This document shows, piece after piece, positions 24,729 to 35,186 of a DNA stretch of 64,000 bases. The position numbers were made by a program, and so were the translations under genes. How positions within the stretch are numbered: position 1 is the first letter of the stretch; each line of letters opens with the position of its first letter. This DNA comes from Kudoa neothunni (lineage: Eukaryota; Cnidaria), in assembly GCA_964304625.1 (NCBI GenBank), contig OZ199839.1, forward strand, positions 2,232,001-2,296,000. The letters are read 5' to 3'. Below the pieces are notes generated by a model. It was not told where the DNA came from, did no database searches, and saw nothing but the letters and a program-made list of their open reading frames with translations.

Positions 24729-25147
24729 TGAATAAGAAATTTTCAGTGGTGAGTGTATAATATACATATTATAAAAAATATATAAATGAATAAACAATTT
24801 CAAATATTTAAGTCAAGGTTGGCGCAGAAGTCATGGCTGCCTCCTATTTAAATACACGTAGATTCGCGTAACTAGCACGAGCGGTGCGATTCCGCGCATC
24901 TCTCGTACATCAAATTTTAGTTATTTTTTGGATTATTAAATATTTAAATCTTAATCAGTGTCTCCGAGGTGATAATATTAGATAATATTTCAGAAAAAAT
25001 GCTAGTTACACATAAATTATTCCTAATCTCTATTTGATTATCTGTTGAAGTGTTTTGGTTTTATCATGTTACTTTCAAACATGCATAGTCATTATCTCAA
25101 ACAGTTTTCAAAACTTCCCTATGAAGAAAATATGAGAATCATAACAA
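24729..25147. repeat. Dispersed repeat, second copy (partner at 619-1134)
   Basis: It is similar along most of its length to 619-1134, and continues at its right end into the hAT reading frame at 25045-25332. Confidence 0.75.
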
Positions 25148-25332
25148 ATGGTAGACCAACACCAAAACTTTATGTACGTAAACAACAGAAACAGAAAGGA
25201 GGAAAAATTACTCGTATCTTTCATGGTGTATGGTATGAGAGGAAAAAATGGTTGTGTGGATGTACTAAAACCAAAATCTTTTTCGTTTCCTTTGTCTGTT
25301 ATTTTCGGCGCCTAATGAAAATATCTGGGTGA
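25045..25332 (+). pseudogene. hAT transposase fragment with TTF-type zinc finger
   Basis: 95 codons include IITNGRPTPKLYVRK, then ITRIFHGVWYERKKWLCGC and IFFVSFVCYF. This is the R-F---WY-r--WLcGC----fFCf-CLlF pattern of the TTF/zf-MYM-like finger at the N-terminus of many hAT (ZMYM/Dada-type) transposases. The following hAT dimerisation and RNase-H-like core are absent, so only the head of the gene is kept. Confidence 0.7.
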
Positions 25333-26265
25333 ACGGAGGATATTCTAATTTGATACAGAAGAATTAAAGCATTGAAATTCATAATAAAAAAAAAGTCTAA
25401 CACAACTGGGAAATATTGAAAATTCTTCCTCATATAGCATATAGTATATAGTTGGAGTTTTTAAATTTTGTTATACGCGGTCACAGCATTAAATTTAATT
25501 AATTGATAAAATAATAATAATAATAAGCATCTTAATTAACATACAAATGATGGCTATAAATAATTGGATTTATGGTAAAAATAACTCGAAAATAATTTTG
25601 AACTTTGAAATATAGGTCGCTTAATTAACATGACGAAATTTTGTTGATTAATTCATTTAATGTTTTTAAATCAATTAATTCTCTGGATAATTATATTAAA
25701 TCTAAAATATTCATTCCTATTTACGTATTTAATGATAAAAATATATTGCGACCGTTTTATGTTGGAAAAAATAGTTGAAATATCGAAAACGCTTTCTTCT
25801 ATATTATAATCCCTTAGCTGCATACTCAGAGCAATTGGTCATCGCACACGTCTGTCTAAAATGACAACTACGCGTGCGCTATTTACATTTTTAATCCAAT
25901 TAACTCCTATTTATAGTTGATCTATAAATTTTATTTTTTAGAATCTGCTGTATTTAATTATTGTTGGCACCTAGGATCGGTAGCGAAGGGCCAAAAATAA
26001 TTAAATGCGACCAAAACTATACCTGCCTGAATGTTGCGATCCGTGCCAATAGCCATTGCCATTATTTCTTTTATGCAAGTTAGTAATTATTATTTTCTCT
26101 GTGTAATTGGAAATCAAACCCGTTTTCCTGTGTGCGCATGCGCCGACATAATTTTGCCTCCCGCGAAATTACGTCGGCTGAAAACTCTTGAATTATAATC
26201 CTGATCTAAGTGTATTAAAGTCTTTTCGGGTAACTTAATAAATAGGTTTTACTTTTTTATTCCAA
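25333..26265. other. AT-rich gap with an NRF1-like site
   Basis: No gene is seen. TGCGCATGCGCC at 26132-26143 is a near-perfect NRF1-type palindrome, and TACGCGTGCGC near 25869 is a weaker one, but no coding start was found next to them. Confidence 0.35.
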
Positions 26266-26306
26266 ATAAGTTTAATTCAATAAAAAATTTATTGAATTAA
26301 ACTTAT
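26266..26306. repeat. Perfect 19-bp hairpin with 3-nt loop
   Basis: Bases 26266-26284 and 26288-26306 are exact reverse complements around a loop of three A. The hairpin ends four bases before the TTAA of the next element. Confidence 0.9.
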
Positions 26307-26309
26307 GCA

Positions 26310-27317
26310 TTAACCCTCCCTGTATTACACGAAAAAAAATCACGTTTGTTCCTTATGTGGCTCGCCTGGACCCAAGAAAAAACTGTCTTAATGGTCTTTA
26401 ATTTCTTTGTGTCTCGCTTTAAAAATTTTTTAAACTACTTATAAGATGTTTTGCTAAGGAAATTAAATAAATTATGAAGCGTCGTTGGGCTTCCAAACAA
26501 TCTAATAGCCTATTAATGTACCAATATAGGTTATTTAAAATTAAGAAAGAATCTGATGATACAAAAATTAAAAAAAACGTATTTTATTTGAAAAAAAGTA
26601 ATTTAGAAAATAAAAACCATTTAAAAGAAGAAATCACATGTAAAATTGATTCGAGCCGACAGCAACAGCGGAAAAATTATATAGAATCGGAATAAATTAA
26701 TAATAAACAGATTAAATTGAATGAAGGTTTAAAAAATTTTTCCTTATAAATTTAATAACACCATAAATAGGTTTCATAATTACAAAGTTAAGTGAAACGA
26801 CGGAAAATTCCACTATTTTTAAACTACATTCTTGGTTCTCTATAAAAATCATTAAAATTGAAAGGTTATCCGAGGAACTACTTAAATCCTACTAGCGGCA
26901 AGCTTACAGTAACTAAAAATAAATTCGAAGATTAGATAAGTTGCCATTGGATTCACATAGGGTAATCCGCGATGAAATTCTACAATATTCTAAGATTCAT
27001 CATTTACTCAACTAATATTATGTATTAAATCTTTAAATCTACAATTATACGGGGGAACATATTTACTCGCTATATATGTGTTTTATTTAAAAACGAAACA
27101 TATTTTTGTCTGTAAAGGCACAAAAATCATTAAAATTTACCGATAACAAATTTTTTACATGCAATGATTTTACGCTGTTCGAAGTAGTTTAAATTTTTAG
27201 GGGAATTTCGAAATTTAAGGATGGTTTAGATTTGTCTATTCAAAATTAAATTCAAATTGGTTGGTTTTGAGATCCCATCGGAAACTACTCCGGATAGGAT
27301 ACGATAGGGAGGGTTAA
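26310..27317. mobile_element. piggyBac-like MITE, about 1.0 kb
   Basis: TTAACCCTCCCTGTATTACA at the left and, reverse-complemented, TTAACCCTCCCTATCGTATC at the right; both terminal TTAA are intact. The interior is AT-rich. A 74-codon Lys-rich frame at 26474-26695 shows no transposase features. Confidence 0.85.
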
Positions 27318-27670
27318 TTACTCAAAGAAAGTTTCGCCTCATTTCATGTAAGTGTACTAATTTCTTACAATTTTTGTTGAACCATGGTAACGAGGAATAG
27401 TTACCAACATAACCCTTGTTTCCTCACAACCTACACACTACCATTTTATCAAAACAATTGTTTTACTTATCAAGAAATGAATGAATGAAACTTTTAAAGT
27501 TTCTGGTGGATTTTATTGACAAAAATCATATAAAATAGATCCTTTCAATATTATGTGAGATCAGTTTTTTATTAGTGAAGTTAAATATGCGTTTTAATTC
27601 AATAAAAATTTTTTGGATAACAGAAAATCACTATACATTTTAATGTTACAGAAAAATTGGACTAGTAAAG

Positions 27671-28898
27671 CTAAGAAGAAATTTTTAAGTGATATTGGCA
27701 AAAATTGTTTGACGTACAATAGATACAGGCAGGAGTTGCAAGCGTGTCCAATTTGACATCATTACTCGAGATGAAATTGTTGATATTATCGTTTTGGTGA
27801 GTAAGAAGCTTGCTAGCACGATATAAATAAGGAGGTTGAATAGATTTTTGGGAGAGATTTTTTTTATCAACTTTTCTCTCTAGATAGCCATCAAAAAATA
27901 AAATCTCGAGCAATGTGCCAATGTCAGGTTCGCCAATATTTTTCTATAACACATACAACGATCAGCGGAATCACCAACAATAACCAACCTGATTCAACGA
28001 CAAACTATGATCAAGATGAGAGAAAATTTCATTCACTCCATGATAGATTGGAGCATATTTTGGAATGCTGGAGTTGATTTTCGAAGAATGATAGGCACTG
28101 TTTTTGTCTGACTCGATAAAAAAATTTTTAATTTGAGACATCAGTACATCCAGAAGGCTTTTGTCAATGTTACCATCCTTGAAAAGGGGATTTTTCTCAC
28201 ATACAACTTCGCTGGAATATTGTATGAGAACATAGGATTTAACTCTACTCTAGATGAGACGCATTATAAATTTGTGTTAGCGCCTTGGTCTGTCCCATAC
28301 TTCATTTGGGTTGAAACCAGAAATGGTTTTCTTTTTTTCCAAATCTTGGACAACTTTTTTGATAAGTTGAAGTTGTAGCTTTGTTTTATCCCTTATTTGT
28401 GCGATCGAAATACCTAAATGAAAAAATATCATTGATACTTCATAGTTGAGGTTGGTTACCGATATTTTCGGCTTCTTCTATTGCTGCAAAAATTATCTTT
28501 TCTTGCAATGTATCTAGTTGGACGCTAAAAGTCAATAAATCAATCAGTTACTGTTTTTTAATAAACGTACTTTTTCGCTTCCGCAGTTGAGTCTTTCGAA
28601 GTTGGTTTTGGGGCAGATTTTTTTATTTTGTAAATCAATTCCTTGTTAGCTTGCATCAATTCGATCTTCCCCTGTAGTTGTTTTTTAAAAATAATACTCC
28701 AACCAAAACAATTATGCTCAAATTTACACTAGAGAGTAGCGAATTCAATGCTTGAACCCGCTGATTCATAAGAACATTCGATAAATGTTGTTGTAGAATT
28801 GAATTGGTAATCCCATCGGGACCAGCTTGTGTACATAAATCTATAATTTTTTTGACCACCACAGTGGTATCTAATGCAGCTTGTGGTTCTTGTTTCAT
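27671..28898 (-). CDS. POLR3F: RNA polymerase III subunit RPC6 (RPC34)
   Basis: This subunit sits in the RPC3-RPC6-RPC7 subcomplex of Pol III, contacts TFIIIB and helps open tRNA and 5S promoters. Six exons (28728-28898, 28571-28671, 28460-28524, 28301-28413, 27989-28249, 27671-27943) join in phase to 327 residues, close to the human 316. The first winged helix reads IIDLCTQAGPDGITNSILQ, matching the IiELC--fp-GIt---iq pattern. A later helix reads IGISIAQIRDKTKLQLQLI. The C-terminal part has IGTLLEILFFDGYLERKV, and the tail keeps CIYCTSNNFC, aligning with the C-x2-C metal-binding end of human RPC6. Introns are 45-57 nt. It follows ZGPAT on the same strand after 150 bp, with a GC-rich promoter element in the gap. 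Confidence 0.95.
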
Positions 28899-28942
28899 CT
28901 ATTATCGACCGGTAAATCGATTTATGCTTTATAATAGGTGAT

Positions 28943-28953
28943 CGCGCGTGCGT
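28943..28953. promoter_or_regulatory. NRF1-like GC element upstream of RPC6
   Basis: CGCGCGTGCGT lies about 45 bp upstream of the RPC6 ATG, in the 150-bp gap between the ZGPAT stop and the RPC6 start. Confidence 0.4.
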
Positions 28954-29048
28954 ATTATATAACGACAAAAATTAAATTAGTTTGGAATCATTTGTAACAA
29001 AAATACATACAAATCTCTAAAAAATTCCATAATTAACATAAGACCATT

Positions 29049-32000
29049 TTATTTAAATGAGGTCATCTTTTTTGTTAATATCGATTTTTCGAGTTGGGCT
29101 TTGATTTGTCGCTCATCATCTAACATTTTTTCTAAAACACTTTGAGCCGCGTTAAGTTTTTTATTCAGTTTATCAGTGTAACGCTTGTCCCTAAAATATC
29201 AATTAGATTGAGAGGATGAGTGGATCACAACTGGGAATTTCTTTTTATCGAATTCCTAAGAGCAACTATCTCGTTTGTTTGCTCCTTTATATCTTCGCTG
29301 ATTTGATAAGCCTATAAGAAAAAGATTTTAGAATAGTACTTTACGAATTAATAAGTGGAATATTTTTAATACCTGTAGATTTAAATTTTTGGAATTCTTA
29401 TCAAGTCGATACTTGAATAGTGGGGGATAATGAGTGGATTTACCTAAATTTCGCAATATAGAAGAAAAAATAGTTGTCAATAATTTGGTAGGATACTAAA
29501 AAATGGGTTTACTGGTGTTGCTAACCATATCAACCCTTTGAGGACAACCATAGGCTCCACGAGCCCATCTTTCTATTATTTTTTGAATAATTTTTAGCAA
29601 TAAGCCTGTTATATTATATGTATTTTCGCCAGAATTTCGTCTAATATTTAAAAAACTACTTTTTATCGAATAATGTAATGGAATGGATAAAAGTTGCAAT
29701 GAGAATACTCAAAATGTAACGAACTTGACAACAAAATAATATAAAAGTAAAAGTTGCATGCGGAACTTATGGTTGTCCTCAAAGGGTTCAAGTGGATATG
29801 GTATTGAATAAATTGATTTTTTGTGTTAAATGTCAATTAGTGGTACTAATCCTTAGCTCTTTACGATCATTGCAAAATAACAAAAATATCCCCTTTAATA
29901 AAATACAACAAGGCCATATTCTAACTTGATATTCAATTATAAGTTCTTATAATTGCTTAAAGAAAGAAAATCTCTTAAATCTTATGTTCGAGTCGAATTT
30001 ATAATATTTATTAATTTTCAATTTATTTGAGAAATAATATTAACAAAATCGATACTTATTTTCAAGGAACCCTGTGTACTTTAATATTGTATGTTAATTT
30101 TTATTAATCTAATTATTAGCTATTTAATTTTAAAAATAAAATCGAATCTCGATTATCCGGAAAGAAAATCGCTAATCCAAAATTCTCCGGATAATCGAGG
30201 TTAGACTGTAAATTCTAGGAAAAAATTCGGCATCAATGAAGTTATATGAATATTATCAACAAAATTTTTGAATGTACATCATCAATTAACCCTTCCGGGA
30301 CCAACCAATTTGAAAAACCGTGTGTGCCCAAGCAATGGAAAAATATAACTTAAACTTAGCTAAATTACATCAAACTCGTATATTTAAAAGTAAACATAAT
30401 AATGAATTTATTTATTTATATTACAATTATTTTGTATTTTCTTGAGTGTCAACAAATATCTAAATTTTTGTGATTCGGTAGGTCACGAAGATTTCATTTG
30501 AATGAGCACATTATATACTTTGATATGCGCATATATTGTTAACGCGTACAAAATTTAATTTTCGATTAAAACCAAAGATATTATGGGATCAATAATTAGA
30601 AAGTAAATGGGAAATAACATCACACAGCACTTGGACGTTTTATCGGTAACACTCGGCTGTCACGTGGCGGTGAATGACTGATTTTAAGATTAAGAAATTC
30701 AACATATCTTTTAAATTAAACAAACTTCATTATATTTTTAAGGACATTTTTTGGCTTAAAATTAAATATTCTTTCATATCAAGGGCTATAAATAATCATG
30801 ACCGAACTCAAATGATACGATGTCATTAGAGTTTAAAAATCCGCTTAATTAATATTTAGAGAATAACGCTTCGTTAACCTACAAATTTCAAAACATCATT
30901 CCAGTCCAGGTGATCAGAAAAACATTGAAGTAGTCTTAAACATAATTTTAATTATTTTTTGAGAAACACAAATTCAATTTGTTAGGAAAAGCAACAAAAC
31001 GTAGGAGATCAATCGGATTAGTTATCGTTAATCTATAGCGGCAATCTTCTGAGATTTTTGTCGTTATTTTCATACACATGTAATGTTAAAATGAAATATA
31101 TTTTCATTTATTTCACTAAAATTAATATTTATAAAATAAATAATTGAGGTTAAGAATATTTATAATTTCATTCAATCAAAGTATTGTGTTTTATGAGTAT
31201 TCGAAAAATTTTAACATCGACAGAGACCGATTTTTAGAGTTATGATCAAAACGACGTATCTTGGGGTCTCGGCAGACTCCGCTTGGTCCCGCAAGGGTTA
31301 AGTGGTATTCTTGTATTATATAGAAACTTTAATTCAAGATTATAAAAAAATATCCGTTTTTATATCTGGATTTAAACTTATCCATTTAAAAATTCGGACT
31401 AAGCTAAGGCTAAAGAATAATACGAATTTGTAAAAGAACACAGATTTATGTTATTACGAAATATGTTGTATAGGTTTTTAATGTGAATACGGTGACGCAT
31501 AAATTTGATTAAATAAAGAAAAAATAGACTCAGATGCTTTTTTTAAAAAACAATTACAAGTTGGCATTTAAAAATAGAAGATGCGTAAGTTGGAAATATA
31601 ACTTTAATATTTATTGAAAATATTTCCGAAATATCATTTCATAGATTTTTATGTTCAAGTATAACAAAAAAACGAAAAATACTAGTTAATTAATTGCACA
31701 AAAAATCTAGAGTTAAAATAAAATTTGTTATCGTGTTGAAACCACAATATGCAATTATAACATAAGATCGTTAATTTAAAAATTGTTATTTGTGGTATAT
31801 AAAATTATAAAATTATTTTATGAATTCCAATCAGAATATTAGAAACAAAATTTCTTATTAAATGTCGCGCGCGCGACTAATTAACCATACTACATTGATA
31901 CTTAACTTGGAGTTTTTCATTTGTGCATACGCATTTAAAAATGATTTATTTCAACGAAACTAGTTTATACGGATGATTTTTTTATCATAAAATTCATAGA

Positions 32001-35000
32001 TTTTTACATTTTCCTGTAATTATACAATTTTTTAAAAACTTAAGTTTAATAAAAAGATAATGTGAGGTTATGGTTATAATTAGTAACGAATAATTAAATT
32101 TTGTATAGAACCAAAATAATTTCAATTTTCCGTAAAAAAGGGAATACCTCAATGAAATTAAATTACGCATGCGCATATTTTATAATACAATTCAACTTCA
32201 CTAGGCCTATTGTTTGAAAATTCATTGTTGACAATAACCATTAAAACGATAAACAATACCAATTTTAATTTACTTTTTTTCGAAATAAAAATATCCACAG
32301 AATAGATTTCGAAAATCACCATCCAAGGGTGTGAATTTTCATGATTGAGGATTATGCATGATTATGATCGCGCAGATTAAATGGTACTTTAACCCTTAAC
32401 GGCAAACCTTGTGTTTCACGTGACCGGCTCTTTATTATTTTGTTGTAGAAATTGTTATATTTTGTTTAATTTCACCATAAGTTTAATCAATTTGACTATA
32501 TCAGTCGATACGTAATATGGATTTTAAAATTAATGAAATTCTGGAGTAAATACACAAATTATAACAATATTAACAACAGAATTTAGGAACAAAATGATAA
32601 TTAAAATTTAACCTTTAAGAGCTAACCTTTGACTCTTAAAGGTTAATAAGATAAATCCACGCCACATATTACCAATACAAATAAAATCATACCAGCTTTT
32701 GACATTTTAGTCATGTTATTTATAACATTAATCACTTTGTTCTATGCGAAACAATAAGCACATGTAGTGAGAGATATAATTGTTCATTGCAATACCTTTT
32801 TAGCAATAGATGGTTTTAGCGCGCTTTTCTCATTCAATATGGGATTCAAATTTTTCAGGCGTCCACTAGCTTTCATTTTCATAAACAAATCCAACGATGT
32901 ACCTAAATATAGCGCAACAAAGATATAATGATACTAAATCGACAGTAATAACTCACAGACCTTTAGGGGCCTTGTGCACGTGAACGGGTTCGGTGACGCC
33001 TTGCAAACTTTTTCCTAGTCCTTTTCTATATTTGATTGATTTAAATTGAGTAGTTTTATTTAATACCCAGGAATGTAACCCATTTTTTGCATCATTTTTG
33101 CGGCAAAACTCTAAATTTGGGATTTTTTATTAACATTGAGAGAGGATTAAAGAATGAATACGGCTGTTGAAGAATCGGTAGGAAATGAAGGCATTTCAGT
33201 TAAGTTAGGCTCCTCATATTTAAACGAATTGTAGTGAGGATCATTGGGCAATTTTTTCTCGGTTGTATCTTCATTTTCGTCCTACATTGAGGCGTTATTG
33301 GCTTAAATATTTATAATAGCGGCAGGTGAGTCGTGTCAACAAAATGGGTTGATTATTTTCCTCGGTAACCAGATGAAAATAAAAGAAACAATATAGGTTT
33401 GGACTCGATTTTTTAAAAAAATCATAATTGGCTTCTCTGCTTGGATTTATTATGACTAAGCAACTTTGAACATTTAGAAAAAATATTTCAATTTCCAAAT
33501 AGTATTTTATTCTTAACCAATCGTAGACTGATTCGATTTTATTTTTCTCAAAATGTAATTAAATGTTGTGGCTATCAGTCACTATATATGTAGATACTAA
33601 ATATAATCACTGAATACACAATCTCAACTGTTAACCTTAACACGGCAACCTATGGGTTATATACAGTTTATTTTTAAAGTGAGCTAAAGAATAGACATTT
33701 CCCTAATTAATGTTTAAATTCATAGGCTAAATTTAAAAAAGTTGAATTATCTGTGATATCTTTTTCAAAACTATCAACAATAAATGCCGATAAAGTTATC
33801 TGGTGAAAAAAGTTCTTTTCACTATTTATTTCATTTAATTTATTTTCAACAAGATCTTAAGTTGGATTATCAGAAAATTAAAAGTTTATTGTTGAGAAAC
33901 GCTTGATCTAACTTATCAATTTAATTTAACTTTAATAAAGTAATGAGACCTTGGGTAGAACAAACTCGTCTGCCGCTTATCAAGTATTTTAAATTAATCA
34001 TTTACAATGAAAAACCACATCAAATCTTTCTCCAGCAAAATAGGTTCATTAGTCGCTTTACTATTTAGATCGACTTGAATTATTTCCCCAAAAACGTCGC
34101 TATTTTTAATCATAGATATCAACAACGTTCAAAAATATTTGTACGTTATACGACCTTTTTCCCATAAACCTTCATCAGATACTTTCACTAAACAGCTTTT
34201 GTTTCTATCACTAATTCACAGTGAAAGAGATTAGACGACCACACACTCTTACATTGAAGAAAAATATTCTGTTGGTAGTTGTTTTAGAAGATTATTTTGT
34301 ATTAGTGTGCCGTGAGAAAATCTATTTGAAAAATAGCAAAAATTTGTGACCCATAATTTGAGAACTTGCAGCTGAAGTTGTTATTGCAATTCTCGGCAAG
34401 AAATTGCTCGCAAGGAACCATGTCACGATAGCAGGGATGTGTGTAAATGATCATTGAATATTCCTGTTCAACCGGAATTTGTCATGATAACTTAACTTAA
34501 TACGAAGTTAATTCTACCTCGTTACCGCCATCAATAATAACAGCAGTGTGATATTCAGGTAGACCGAAACCCTACCAAACACAAACACACATAAATACAG
34601 GTAAACACATAAAGCCTCATTCTATTCAATAAAAACCTTGTCATAAGGAGCCAATACCAACCGAAATTCCTCTTCGTTTGGTTCCTCATTTTCGTCTTCG
34701 TCGTCGCTTTTGATATAAATAGGAGAATCCCTACCAACTGATTCAATTGATTAGTCGTTTCTCGAAAAGCTTCCAATGATCCTAATAATCTATTCTTTTT
34801 GATTTCTAACAATTTTTCTATTTTTATTTATCAATCATAATTATGGTTATGACAAAATTGTACGTGTGTATACCTTCAGTAGTGGCTAATAACGTTTTTA
34901 TAGAATTCTGCAATTCTACAAGCTCAACTACACTCTCGCTATTAGAATCACAATTTTCTAACATTATATCCAGATTTTTCAACTAATCCAAATTATTTTA

Positions 35001-35037
35001 ATACAACATCAGAATAATCCATGAACGACTTGTTCAT
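29049..35037 (-). CDS. ZGPAT: ZGPAT: CCCH zinc finger, Tudor-like and G-patch protein
   Basis: In vertebrates ZGPAT is a nuclear transcription repressor and splicing-linked protein. Seventeen exons: 35008-35037, 34874-34982, 34739-34817, 34637-34706, 34518-34571, 34366-34463, 34253-34321, 34145-34210, 34019-34099, 33370-33436, 33162-33281, 33067-33110, 32961-33025, 32796-32902, 29373-29495, 29232-29311, 29049-29190. They give about 467 residues (human 511-531). In order: an N-terminal coiled coil; an acidic stretch DDEDENEEPNEEE; the finger PCEQFLAENC-NNNFSCKFSHG (C-x7-C-x5-C-x3-H, as in human); a Tudor-like SDEGLWEKGRITDV; a G-patch MMQKMGYIPGKGLGKSLQGV with the ZGPAT-specific EPVHVHKAPKGTSLD; and a C-terminal coiled coil ending KKMTSF, like human KKMTEF. 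Most introns are 25-76 nt, but one is 3.3 kb and filled with transposons. Exon 10 and the 25-nt first intron are the weakest calls; an ATG at 35022 is an alternative start. Confidence 0.92.
29530..29790. mobile_element. Short TTAA-family MITE in the ZGPAT intron
   Basis: Inverted ends share AACCCTTTGAGGACAACCAT, exact on both sides; the terminal TTAA have changed to TCAA and TTCA. The inner part of both arms, CCATATC, also matches outside the ends. It lies about 35 bp from the acceptor of ZGPAT exon 15. Confidence 0.7.
30140..30208. mobile_element. pogo-type terminal fragment
   Basis: A short inverted pair (CGATTATCCGG and CCGGATAATCG) ends in, reverse-complemented, TACAGTCTAACCTCGATTAT, the CAG-type end with TA flank seen in pogo/Tigger-like elements. 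It is probably a minimal remnant with both ends brought together. Confidence 0.5.
30286..31301. mobile_element. piggyBac-like MITE in the ZGPAT intron, about 1.0 kb
   Basis: TTAACCCTTCCGGGACCAAC at the left and, reverse-complemented, TTAACCCTTGCGGGACCAAG at the right; both TTAA are intact. AT-rich, no reading frame. Confidence 0.88.
32389..32646. mobile_element. Short TTAA MITE in the ZGPAT intron
   Basis: The left end is TTAACCCTTAACGG and the right end, reverse-complemented, TTAACCTTTAAGAG, 258 bp apart, both with TTAA. A similar left end occurs alone at 33631 inside the same gene. Confidence 0.6.
32608..32646. repeat. 39-bp palindrome with TTAA at both tips
   Basis: TTAACCTTTAAGAG, 11 bases, then its exact reverse complement. 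This is what two TTAA-element ends would look like with almost nothing between them. Confidence 0.85.
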
Positions 35038-35172
35038 TATAGTAAGTGATGTCGTTTTCGAGCTTTTCTTCCATTTTATAACTTTAATAAATATCTATCA
35101 ATTTATAACTGAATTTGTTGGGTCGTTATATGCTATAAGTTTATATAAGATGAACTATAGGCGTTTTATTCA

Positions 35173-35186
35173 TACGCATGCGCATA
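35173..35186. promoter_or_regulatory. NRF1-like palindrome upstream of ZGPAT
   Basis: TACGCATGCGCATA lies about 136 bp upstream of the ATG at 35037. The core GCATGC with flanking CG matches the NRF1 palindrome well. Confidence 0.5.

Noticed and set aside
29496-29699. A 67-codon minus-strand frame as an extra ZGPAT exon
   Set aside because: It runs through the short MITE at 29530-29790, and the acceptor at 29496 already joins exon 14 to exon 15 in phase.
34321-34463. Apparent loss of the zinc-binding His in the ZGPAT finger (CKFSN)
   Set aside because: This comes from reading through a 44-nt intron. Splicing at 34365/34322 gives CKFSHG, with the normal C-x7-C-x5-C-x3-H.
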